From: Nemertoderma westbladi
Lineage: Eukaryota > Xenacoelomorpha > Nemertodermatida > Nemertodermatidae
DNA: 49,619 nt
Assembly: GCA_032718475.1 (NCBI GenBank)
Contig: JAUCBJ010008192.1
Coordinates: forward strand, 1-49,619
Direction of reading: 5' to 3'
Shown here: positions 41,745 through 49,619 of the stretch, piece by piece
Position numbering within the stretch: position 1 is the first letter of the stretch
Layout: each line of letters opens with the position of its first letter
Made by a program: the position numbers and the translations under genes
The notes under the pieces: generated by a model
What the model saw: only the letters and a program-made list of their open reading frames with translations
Told to the model about the DNA's origin: nothing
Database searches by the model: none

Positions 41745-42545
41745 AAATGAACTCATCTGAGACCGGAAGGAATCCGGACTCGGGAAGTCTTCCGGAGATA
41801 AACCGGAAGTGGAAGGCGATCTCGAAAATACACCCGACCCAGTAGGGGGACATCGTCGTCCCTCGAACTGAACTCGTCTGAGACCGGAAGGAATCCGGAC
41901 TCGGGAAGTCTTCCGGAGATAAACCGGAAGTGGAAGGCGATCTCGAAAATACACCCGACCCAGTAGGGGACATCGTCGTCCCTCGAACTGAACTCGTCTG
42001 AGACCGGAAGGAATCCGGACTCGGGAAGTCTTCCGGAGATAAACCGGAAGTGGAAGGCGAACTCTCTCCGGAAAACTTATCTCCGGAAAACTTCCCGAGT
42101 CTGGATTCCTTCCGGTCTCAGACGAGTTCAGTTCAAGGGACGACGATGTCACCTACTGGGTCGGGTGTATTTTCGAGTTCGCCTTCCATTTCCGGTTTAT
42201 CTCCGGAAAACTTCCCGAGTCCGGATTCCTTCCGGTCTCAGACGAGTTCAGTTCGAGGGACGACGATGTCGCCTACTGGGTCGGGTGTATTTTCGAGTTC
42301 GCCTTCCACTTCCGGTCTATCTCCGGAAGACTTCCCGAGTCCGGATTCCTTCCGGTCTCAGACGAGTTCAGTTCGAGGGACGACGATGTCGCCTACTGGG
42401 TCGGGTGTATTTTCGAGTTTGCCTTCCACTTCCGGTCTATCTCCGGAAGACTTCCCGAATCCGGATTCCTTCCGGTATCAGACGAGTTCAGTTCGAGGGA
42501 CGACGATGTCGCCTACTGGGTCGGGTGTATTTTCGAGTTCGTTGT
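41745..42545. repeat. 120-bp coding repeats in a mirror-image (head-to-head) array
   Basis: About two and a half units on the left (to 42060) read on the minus strand. About four units on the right (42075-42545) read on the plus strand. Units contain TTCCGGTCTCAGACGAGTTC and GACGACGATGTC. The junction is at about 42055-42085, with a short extra CTCCGGAAAACTT repeat. Outward from the centre both strands encode the same 40-residue motif with SFRSQTSSVRG, SPTGSGVFS and GLSPEDFPSPD. One left unit has one extra G (five instead of four in GTAGGGG), which shifts its frame. Confidence 0.93.
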
Positions 42546-43269
42546 TCGAGTGTTTTCGACAACCAGGCCCGGCCGTCTGGGCCATTGAGGGTGACGCTTT
42601 CCTGCCGGATGTCTTCGATGGAGAAGGGCAACTATGTAATAATTATGTACCAAGTGGCACGGTAAGGTTCGACCTTTTCAGTTTCATACAGACAACACAG
42701 CCATAGACTCAAAAAAAATTGCATCCTGTTATAGAAATTGAAGTAATTAATCGGTCAGCATCTAACGTGACAAAATCATAAAAAATGGGGTGTAAACGCT
42801 ACGCCGTGAACCAATTTGTTATTTATTAATTGAGGGAAAGAAACAGGTTACAGTGGAAGTTTATTCTAACCAAAACAATACACGAGAGTAACGAACTTAG
42901 GTTACATTTTAATATTTGCTGTTGTTGGCAGTGTGGTTGTTGGCGTAGCGTTTACACACTAAAAAATTGACATGATATTGGCTGCCTTTATGTGGATTAC
43001 TGGACATGTAAGATGGCAGTATATAAATATAATATTGCTTTTCCACAGTACCCTCTAAAAGTGGCAGGCCCGTATAGGATAGGGCCTACGTTCTCAAAGG
43101 GTTAACTTTATAATGAACTTATGTTTAATATTTTCAGACGCAACAACAGGTGGTCCCACATCTTGAGGCCCTGGAACACATAAACAGGGAGGTTCAACAG
43201 TACGGAGATAGAGGGTGGTACATCCTCGGCTGGGGAAAGTCAGGCTCCACCTTCGAGGGTGTGCCATAA
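42147..43269 (+). CDS. Two-exon gene model: repeat protein, unknown
   Basis: Exon 1 (first ATG at 42147; open since 42002) consists of 40-residue repeats, then ECFRQPGPAVWAIEGDAFLP and CNNYVPSGT, ending at a good donor (ACG/GTAAGG, exon end 42660). Exon 2 starts after TATTTTCAG at 43138, is in the same phase, and reads VVPHLEALEHINREVQQYGD and GWYILGWGKSG before a TAA at 43267-43269. The intron would be 477 bp. Beyond the TAA the frame stays open to a GTGAGT at 43353, so the TAA may be a mutation in a longer gene. No family recognised. The repeat half also exists, inverted, in the PLE side, so exon 1 may be partly duplicated transposon sequence. Confidence 0.4.
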
Positions 43270-43339
43270 GCCGCTCGCCTACACATCGCCCGCATTGTTC
43301 CCGCAGACCCTCTCTTCAACTTTAATGTTTACGTGGTCG

Positions 43340-43525
43340 GGGCTGGGGCCGGGTGAGTGCCTGGGGGTGGAGGCATTGCAGGGGCTGGGCTGGGGGTGGG
43401 GCTGGGGGCAGGGTCAGGGCTGGGGGTGGGGCCATGGCCGGGGCCGGGGCCAGGGCCAGGGGCGGAGGGGGGCAGGGGGTGGGGCCAGGGGCAGGGGCGG
43501 GGCTGGAGCCGGGGACGGAGCCGGG
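43340..43525 (+). repeat. G-rich minisatellite (quadruplex-prone)
   Basis: Repeated GGGGCTGGGG, GGGGCCGGGG and GGGCAGGG groups. ORFs on both strands here are low-complexity translations. Confidence 0.9.
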
Positions 43526-44151
43526 GAATCTAGCTCATATGTCACAAGAACATCTGGATATGTCTTTGGATTGGGAAATGCCATAACTGTAGAAGATGCC
43601 ACAATCATTGGAACCCGATTACCTACTTGTAGACAAGTATTGTGCTGTATGCTGTACCACCAAGAACAGGATTCCTCTGCAGTGCGCTCCGGTAGGACAT
43701 GAGCTATACCATGAGTTAAAATAGCCATATTTTATAGTAAGGGAAATCCCTATGATAACAGAAGGGAAAGCACGAGAGAAAATAGTGAAACTAGTTGATA
43801 TGAATTCTGAAGTTGAGATACCAATGCAGCGTACATAGATGAGTGGGTAACTTTAAGGACAACAATACACTCAATACAACAATAACATTGAGTTTGAGTA
43901 TAATCAATAAATTGAGGAGGACATAGAAACCTATAGATGGCCACTTGACTTGTCAGTAGGGAAGGGAAATGTAGATATAGTGCTTGAATTTATATTGTAT
44001 TTTGGTATAACAAACATTGTGTATTATTGATATAAAATATTTCTTGTTTGGGATACAGGAGATGGGGTATTGTTTGGGGGTATTACAAATTTACTAGTGA
44101 GACAGAGAGGGGGGGGGGGGAATTTGCGTGACATACTTTATGAACGCCCCC
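43526..44151. other. No recognised feature
   Basis: Includes a G-run of about 12 at 44109-44120. Short ORFs have no support. Confidence 0.4.
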
Positions 44152-44840
44152 CTAGAACGTAACTGAGGGTTCAGATTCACTTACCAGAAAGACTTATTAC
44201 TACTGTGAACAATTCATACGGGTATCTGGGAATTTAAATTCGTACTGGACTGCTGTAACAGCTCACACGCTAAACTTATCATTGACAGATGCTTGTGGAG
44301 TTCAACCAATTCGAAATGCTATGAGAACCATGAACTCCATAGCAACATATTTTCGAGCTTCCCCAAAACGAACGAAGGAGCTGCGGGAAGTTATTGAGGT
44401 AACTGGGAATGGTGAAACATTTGGACCTAGACACCTTAAGTCTATGTGTGAAACACGATGGGTAATGCATCATGATTCGGTGAAGACATTTCACGCATTA
44501 TATCTATCAATTGTGACTGCACTTGGTAATATCGCTGAAGCTAACGATGGTAGTTCTGCAAGTGCAGCTTCATTTCTAGCAGCAATATCAAAATCCGAAT
44601 TCGTGATATCGATGTGTGTCATAAACAAAGTTATGGCTGTGACAAAGAACCTCTCTGTACACCTACCCGGCTACCCCCTAGAACGTAACTGAGGTTTCAG
44701 ATTCACTTCCAGAAAGACTTATTACTACTGTGAACAATTCGTACCGGTATCTGGGAATTTAAATTCGTACTGTACTGCTGTAACAGCTCACATGCTAAAC
44801 TTATCATTGACAGATGCTTGTGGAGTTCAACCGATTCGGA
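44152..44840. repeat. Partial tandem duplication of the hAT fragment (526-bp offset)
   Basis: CTAGAACGTAACTGAGG and the following 160 bp at 44152-44313 are repeated with few changes at 44678-44840, through GATGCTTGTGGAGTTCAACC. The second copy stops there. Confidence 0.9.
44200..44692 (+). pseudogene. hAT-like transposase fragment (DUF4371/ZMYM1-like middle)
   Basis: The open frame from about 44209 includes TAHTLNLSLTDACGVQPIRNA, KRTKELREV and LKSMCETRWVMHHDSVKTF, then SFLAAISKSEFVISMCVINKVM. The order 'HTLNL..D', 'CETRW..R/HHDS', then a helix with INKV is characteristic of the hAT-like proteins related to zinc-finger MYM-type 1 and the 52-kDa PKR-inhibitor repressor. The zinc finger, catalytic acidic residues and C-terminal dimerisation domain are missing. 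It ends at a stop next to the start of a partial duplicate of its own 5' part. Confidence 0.75.
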
Positions 44841-45490
44841 TAAAAAATTATACAATGATCCCCCCCCCCCTCCCCCGGTCAAATTAGGTTGTAAAACAGC
44901 CTAGGCCATATAGGGTTAAATACCCTACCACAACTAAAATATATATACTGTATCAAACTCCATTCGATTTTGGCCATACAGATAGACCTAGAGTATTTAT
45001 TGTTGGGTAGAAGTTACAGATTTATTACATCGTTCTTAAGCGTGTTTCAGCCACACTTTCATCACTTTATGAATGAGTTGAGAAGCTCCTTCTTCGTCCT
45101 TAAATAGGGAGGAATTCTTTAGTCCCTCTGTGACTACACTATACAGTAACTTTTCACTGAACGGAATCTTCCCGCCTTTCCCGCGCCAATTAATATAGCA
45201 GCGCGTGTACTGTCTCCCATGGAGGAGCCACCAACCCCACGAACTCGTCTTTTTAGGGCATCCCTGTTGCTGGCCTCCTTTAAGGGGGGGGGGGGGGGGG
45301 GGGGTAGCGCATTTTCTGACCAAAAAGTCGAATCTTTCAAAAACATATCCTAACTGATGCAGAATTTCATGCTGAATCAAAATATGGAAACCGTTTTCCA
45401 TTATCTTGCTTAGTTTTTGAGATAACTGGGATAGAAGATACTGGCTCTGATATATTGTGATATCGGTAAAGGCGATGAAGTTTGGGGTTT
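44841..45490. other. Homopolymer-rich, no supported gene
   Basis: A C-run near 44862 and a G-run of about 20 at 45287-45305. Minus-strand ORFs across the latter read poly-proline and are not credible. Confidence 0.5.
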
Positions 45491-46265
45491 GCATTCAATA
45501 TCTGCAAATTTCTGTGCTCAGGGTGCTAATTGGATGTCTCCACGAGAAAGAGCACAAAATTTTAATTGAGAATGTATTTTCTTATGATTATTGGACCTAC
45601 TGATCAGATTATAAGACTACTTCGAGAAACAGCCTCGAAATGGTGTGAACCCGTGAATTTGGCAGACCTGAAAACTCAGCTTGAATATGTTCCTCGCACA
45701 CATCGCGGATTTTACATTGATTTGATAGAATGCAACTCTATGAGTGATAATACTTATATAGACTAAGCACCTAAACTAAACACCAATTTATACTGTACTG
45801 CTGGAGAATTGACTAACCCTCCCATTTATTTTATACATGTTTGTGTAATTTTATTAAACCTGGGTAAAACTGTATTGGTAAGAAATTTAAAATTAAAACA
45901 TGTTTAAAAAAAATTTTATTAATTTAAAAATAAATTTATTATTTATTAAAAAAAAAATGTTGTTTTAACAATATAATACAGACTAGCTGAATGAAAAATA
46001 ATTTTGTTCTCATGATAAGGATGATGATCGGATAATACTTCGGATAATAATTCATTGTGAAAAGTAGAATATAAAAATCTTATTAAAAAAATCTTTAAAG
46101 TCGATTTACTCAAAACGTCATTTTTGTACATAACCTGTTGTTGCTCCGAGGGCTGAATTGGGGAACTGTAACATTAATTAATAAACATAAACAGATTGTA
46201 TGAGTTTTATTACAGTATCACTACAGTATAAAACGTAAGTGCAGAACATAAAAATTAAGAAAGTT
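45491..46265. other. No supported gene
   Basis: A plus-strand frame at 45566-45766 (66 codons) has a mixed composition but no recognisable motif. The rest is AT-rich. Confidence 0.4.
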
Positions 46266-46716
46266 TTAAAATATTGCAGAAAAAAAAAATGTGTTTATCG
46301 GAAATTTATCTAAAGGTAAAAAAAAAGCCAGTGAGTGAATCATGATGTGGCTCAGGTTTAGATATATTGGCCAAACTTTATTGAGTTTTGGATTCGGGTG
46401 GATTTCGGGGTCAAAAGTATCATTATCTGTAAAATGAAGATTTTTATTCAAAGCCTTGAAATGCTTTAGAAGCATACAGTGTTTAAAAATCGGGGTAGCT
46501 ACCACTGGACGTTTTGTCCAGTACATCCAATAGTCCTGTTTATTTATAATGCCTAGAAGCATTGTAAGAGCAAAAAAGACACGAATTTCTGCCCCAGTTG
46601 TAGGTTGCCAAGACTGGTTGTTCTGAGCTGCATACCGATTATTCTCAGTGGCAATAATATCAACTAGAGTATCATCATAAAACAGATTGAAAAATTCCAG
46701 AACTTCCCCATCCCAT
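46266..46716 (-). pseudogene. piggyBac-type transposase, N-terminal fragment
   Basis: The frame is open from about 46716. It shows a helix (EVLEFFNLFYDDTLVDIIA) followed by ENNRYAAQN, then W..TTGAEIRVFFALTMLLGI, YWTKRP, TPIFKHCMLLKHFKAL and LHFTDND, then LNKVWPIYLNL. This is the ordered set of blocks at the start of the DDE_Tnp_1_7 (piggyBac) domain. It stops before the first catalytic aspartate. The piggyBac C-terminal half at 30.4-31.1 kb is on the other strand and may come from a different copy. Confidence 0.82.
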
Positions 46717-46803
46717 GTAAGTGTATAATAAAGTAATAGTGTATGGTGTAAATAAATTGAATGAATAAATAAATTCGATTTAAATTAAATGAATAAACAA
46801 AAC

Positions 46804-47227
46804 CATTTACATTACATCATTAATTACAGTTGCAACAGCTCATCTCCAATTTATGTAATTAATATCACCTGGCAGCAATACCCAAGCTGAGTATTTATTT
46901 ATTTGTACTTCCCTCCTGTTTCACTCTAGCATACTTGAGGCCGTTAGAATATATGTAACTATAATTATAGAATATATGCAACTTAAGACAGCCCATTAAA
47001 TAGAAGTGGGTTAGGTGAGAGGGTGAGCGTCAGGTTCTAGTTGCTGAGCTGGTTAGTGCTACTGATGAGGCCTGTAAGGCCGAAACGTATGTATACTGGT
47101 TCTAGACTTCTATACAGTATGCTGGTTCAACCCCCAGTGCCGCGCTTTCTCATTTTTTTCCACTTCTGAACAAAATCATTTACATTACATAATTAATTAC
47201 AGTGGCAACAGCTCATCTCCAATTTAT
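46804..47227. repeat. 51-bp direct repeats around a 322-bp insert
   Basis: CATTTACATTACAT.ATTAAT and GCAACAGCTCATCTCCAATT occur at 46804-46854 and 47177-47227 with two or three differences. The insert between them carries the hammerhead-like motif. It may be a small mobile element or a tandem duplication. Confidence 0.75.
47062..47086 (+). ncRNA. Hammerhead-ribozyme-like core
   Basis: CTGATGA (47062-47068), a perfect four-pair stem GGCC-TGTAA-GGCC, then GAAAC (47082-47086). These are the invariant strands of the hammerhead core. Helix III could be minimal (C, four-base loop, G then TA). Helix I does not form well between the flanks. Hammerheads are known in PLEs and in small retrozymes, both plausible here. 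Best read as a degenerate or inactive copy unless shown to cleave. Confidence 0.4.
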
Positions 47228-47480
47228 TAGTTATGAATGCCTTCATTGTGTCATGTAGCCACTGCATTCCGATTTCACCAATGCCCACGAACTGTGATAA
47301 TTCGCAGCTGCTAATACCACTAGCTGCACTCTGTGACAAATCTGCTTGACAAAGTGTAGAAGAGGCAGTAATGTGCTGCCACTGATTAAGGCAACTCTCC
47401 ATACTAGTAAAATGGGACTTGTCTTCATAAGACCCCGAATCCTTATTCTCCACTAATTTGAAACACACATCCTTCAAGTC
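47193..47480 (-). CDS. Candidate terminal exon, unknown
   Basis: Minus-strand frame starting after an acceptor (AATAATTACAG) and ending at a stop at 47193. The peptide has natural composition: LKDVCFKLVENKD, SMESCLNQWQHITAS, FVGIGEIGMQWLHDTM. Its last residues lie in the 51-bp direct repeat, so the original C-terminus may have been altered by the neighbouring insertion. No family recognised. Confidence 0.35.
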   Translation of the reverse strand, partial: DLKDVCFKLVENKDSGSYEDKSHFTSMESCLNQWQHITASSTLCQADLSQSAASGISSCELSQFVGIGEIGMQWLHDTMKAFITNKLEMSCCHCN

Positions 47481-47499
47481 TGTAATTATTGTTACCAAA

Positions 47500-48613
47500 C
47501 CATATATATATTATTTCCAGTTCAATTACCAGTCTAATACCCTTTCAATAATTTTCATGTAATAAAAGGTCGTATCCTTATCAGGCCGCCAGACCCGTCA
47601 CTAGTAATATTCAATAAATTTCATAAGACTTGGGGACTGGTGTCATGCATGCAGTGAGAGAACGATAGTTTGATAATCAGGAATTAGGAACCCACAGATT
47701 ACTTACTGTAAGAATTGCTCGCTGATATATTGATTGATTGACTGGCTAAGCAATCTCAGGAACCGCACTTATGATTTTGATGAAATTTTCATCTAAATGA
47801 TTCATCTAGATACCTTAAAGTCGGGTCCGCTTCATGTTTTTCAAATGTCTCATTGTCATTTAAATAGTGTTCTTCTTTGTTAATATAATCAGACTTCTCC
47901 GTTCTAACAAATCTTTGTGAACCTTTATCTTGTATTCGTTGAATGTGTTCACAACACATGTGTCATTGCCTCCTAATAGTGTGCTTGTTGTGCTCTGGTC
48001 TGTGGGTTTTCCGTTTTCTTTATGATCTCATAGTATTTTTTCCTCGTTTTGTTTACAATATCTCGTGAGGCAATAACTCTACCATTGTTTTGATGGTGTC
48101 TACACCCACTAAATAGACTTGCGGTTTGAATGATACTAAGATCAGTGCAATAGGAGTAGGAGAAGTTGAAATTCACTACAATGTAGTACATTAGCCAGTT
48201 CTGCTAATATAATTAATATATAATATAATATTAATCTATAATTTGACCTGGGTATTTTGTTTAAATGTATGGCACTATTATAAATAGTATTACTAATTTA
48301 TTTAATACTATTTAAGAAAAAGACGCCAGCAGAAGATTTAAAAATATCATTTCTGGAATCAGGGCGCTGAAGAACACTAAAAAATGAAATCAGTTAGTCT
48401 GGGCATTTTTCTTTTATAAAAAGTATGTTCAGCCCCACCATGCCCCCCACCACGATGAATGCCCTACTTACGACGACTATATTTGTGCATTGGTTGACTA
48501 TCCTGTGTTTGGGAACTACCAGGTGTTGCTCGCACTATCAAAAGCGTATTAGGGGCAGATACAGGTATTAACAACAGAAGGGGGTCACACATTTGAGCAA
48601 TTTGGGTCTGGGG
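47500..48613. other. No supported gene
   Basis: AT-rich. A minus-strand frame at 47973-48191 ends in a charged helix (NKTRKKYYEIIKKTE) and might be an exon, but no splice sites convince. Confidence 0.4.
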
Positions 48614-48619
48614 GTTTAC

Positions 48620-48830
48620 CTACAATTCTTATCGACCTGTGTATCGACAAAGGGATACGGTATATCCGTAACTATGGGAAAGTCCTCCTGCAGGTCGCTA
48701 TAAATGGCAGATCCCATTGTATATATTGATTCGTCCAATAATATGTCCAAGACAGGTCTCGGAAGTAACGCGGCGTCAATTCCCATGGCCGGATGGCGGT
48801 TGGTACTCCGCACGTAAGCCTCAGCCTTTT
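48620..48830 (-). CDS. Candidate internal exon, unknown
   Basis: Minus-strand open stretch of about 70 codons with peptide MGIDAALLPRPVLDILLDES, then YSDLQEDFPIVTDIPYPFVD. It ends exactly at a donor-like AG/GTAAAC (exon end 48620) and is followed by a stop if not spliced. Composition and donor suggest real coding sequence. The upstream acceptor is not clear. I recognise no family. Confidence 0.4.
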
Positions 48831-49280
48831 ATTTGTTTTAGTTTAGAAACCACAATAGTTTATCACATAACAAATAAATTTTTAGGAAAAGTCATAAAAT
48901 GTCAGATTCCCAACTGCGTTTGTTTCAGAATTATTATAAAAAAAACACGGGGGGGGTCATATTGACCCCCCCCCCCCCCGGGTTTAATAGGGTTAAGTAG
49001 TATATTTAAAAGCAGCAGTCCCTGGCGATTTATCGCATAATTATTGTAGTAAATCGTGTATTCATAATCTTGTTCCAATTCCTTCACTATCTGAGGTTTT
49101 GGATGATTCGTCTAAGAGGAATATAAATTTAAAATTATTCTGTAAACTGTACGAAGTGAAACTACGTTCTTGAATTATAAACATGATTCTACAATAAAAA
49201 TTCGATTAGGTTAAATAAATCTGATAAGGAATAAGAAAATGATTATACATTTTTTTGCATACCTCCTACATCCATTCTCC
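48831..49280. other. No supported gene; contains a G/C hairpin
   Basis: GGGGGGGGTCA and TGACCCCCCC form a perfect hairpin around TAT at about 48950-48972, followed by a run of C, CGGGTTT and AGGGTTAA. The same GGGTTAA end occurs near 30612 and 44911 beside other G/C runs. Confidence 0.7.
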
Positions 49281-49526
49281 CTACATCCATTTCAATTGGT
49301 TGAGTTCCATGCTGGGGTGTGTTGGCATGGTCCTTCTTTCATTGCCATTAACAGCTTTGGGAGTTTTGATACTCCTAGAACAGTGTCTGACAGCTGATAA
49401 TAATTCCGATGAACACTGATATTGTGTCCCATTAATTTTACAAGCATATCCAGGTGGAGAGCGCAAATGGAGCATTTGCGCCGTGCGAGTGCATGACCGA
49501 CGGCGTTGGCCATATGGTATTGTTCT
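49281..49526 (-). CDS. Candidate exon with MGH..H..YY motif
   Basis: Minus-strand frame after a possible acceptor (TATTCTAG) with an early ATG at 49511-49513 and a stop at 49281. It contains DMLVKLMGHNISVHRNYYQL, then VLGVSKLPKLLMAMKEG. The spacing MGH...H..YY followed by a leucine/lysine helix is a recurrent C-terminal pattern in unannotated, transposon-associated proteins of fishes and invertebrates. It also resembles the 'LGH...Y' end of tyrosine recombinases. The catalytic arginine region is not in this window, so the assignment is tentative. Confidence 0.45.
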   Translation of the reverse strand, partial: RTIPYGQRRRSCTRTAQMLHLRSPPGYACKINGTQYQCSSELLSAVRHCSRSIKTPKAVNGNERRTMPTHPSMELNQLKWM

Positions 49527-49619
49527 AGAATATTACAGTATTATTAATCCCATGTAAAGTTAAAAGTTAAAGCCCATGTTGCTGATGGAAAATAACAAAT
49601 GCCTACCTTGATTTTGTTA

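Larger units (their letters stand above)
37410..42060 (-). mobile_element. Penelope-like element split by a LINE insertion
   Basis: The two PLE coding parts (40985-41740 N-terminal, 37410-39085 RT) run in the same direction, with an opposite-strand LINE fragment of about 1.9 kb between them. The N-terminal part flows into 120-bp coding repeats from 41745. Neither end of the element is defined. Confidence 0.75.

Noticed and set aside
43259-43728. Glycine/alanine- or proline-rich ORFs on both strands
   Set aside because: Low-complexity translation of a G-rich minisatellite.
45036-45494. Minus-strand 152-codon ORF
   Set aside because: It reads through a G-run as poly-proline and has no recognisable domain.
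47030-47120. A complete, active hammerhead ribozyme
   Set aside because: Core and stem II are present but helix I does not form convincingly; kept only as a hammerhead-like motif.

Overview
The window is animal (metazoan) nuclear DNA, AT-rich and almost entirely built of transposable elements and tandem repeats. There are no operons, prokaryotic genes or rRNA. The mix of BEL/Pao LTR elements, a Penelope-like element (PLE), several non-LTR (LINE) elements, P-like, piggyBac-like and hAT-like DNA transposons and many minisatellites fits an invertebrate, probably aquatic. I cannot name a species.

Layout. 0-1.5 kb: a rearranged LINE copy, followed on the minus strand by a possible host exon (1501-1765) and a 50-codon ORF (2581-2733). 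2.7-5.6 kb: tandem repeats, a hairpin, a tRNA-like SINE head and a TATA/AATAAA pair. 6.03-7.96 kb: a P-type DNA transposon with 62-bp inverted ends, an exact 8-bp target duplication, a THAP domain and a P-transposase C-terminal remnant. 9.07-10.19 kb: two satellite arrays (64 bp and 59 bp units). 10,195-23,026: a complete, very young BEL/Pao-type LTR element on the minus strand, inserted into the 59-bp array (target duplication ACTGC). Its LTRs are 1214 bp each and differ at two positions by eye. It keeps one 1645-codon gag-protease ORF but has lost reverse transcriptase, most of RNase H and integrase. 25.0-25.6 kb: a minisatellite with a 168-bp higher-order period. 25.8-28.5 kb: an older BEL/Pao pol fragment split by a solo LTR related to those of the 12.8-kb element, with target duplication GCTTA. 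30.4-31.1 kb: a piggyBac fragment. 31.3-35.3 kb: a near full-length but frameshifted minus-strand LINE of the same family as the copy at position 1. 36.1-37.4 kb: two unrecognised minus-strand ORFs, one with a zinc finger. 37.4-42.1 kb: a minus-strand PLE cut in two by a 5'-truncated plus-strand LINE; its 5' end runs into a 120-bp coding repeat that is then repeated as a mirror image. 42.1-43.3 kb: a plus-strand two-exon gene model starting in the mirrored repeat. 43.3-49.6 kb: G-rich repeats, hAT and piggyBac remnants, a hammerhead-like motif and several minus-strand candidate exons.

The dominant story is nesting: LTR element in satellite, solo LTR in BEL pol, LINE in PLE. Three insertions (P-like, 12.8-kb BEL, solo LTR) can be bounded to the base from their target duplications. 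The unusual objects are the recently mobile BEL derivative that lacks its own polymerase and integrase, and the head-to-head 120-bp repeat that stays open and encodes the same 40-residue motif outward on both strands.
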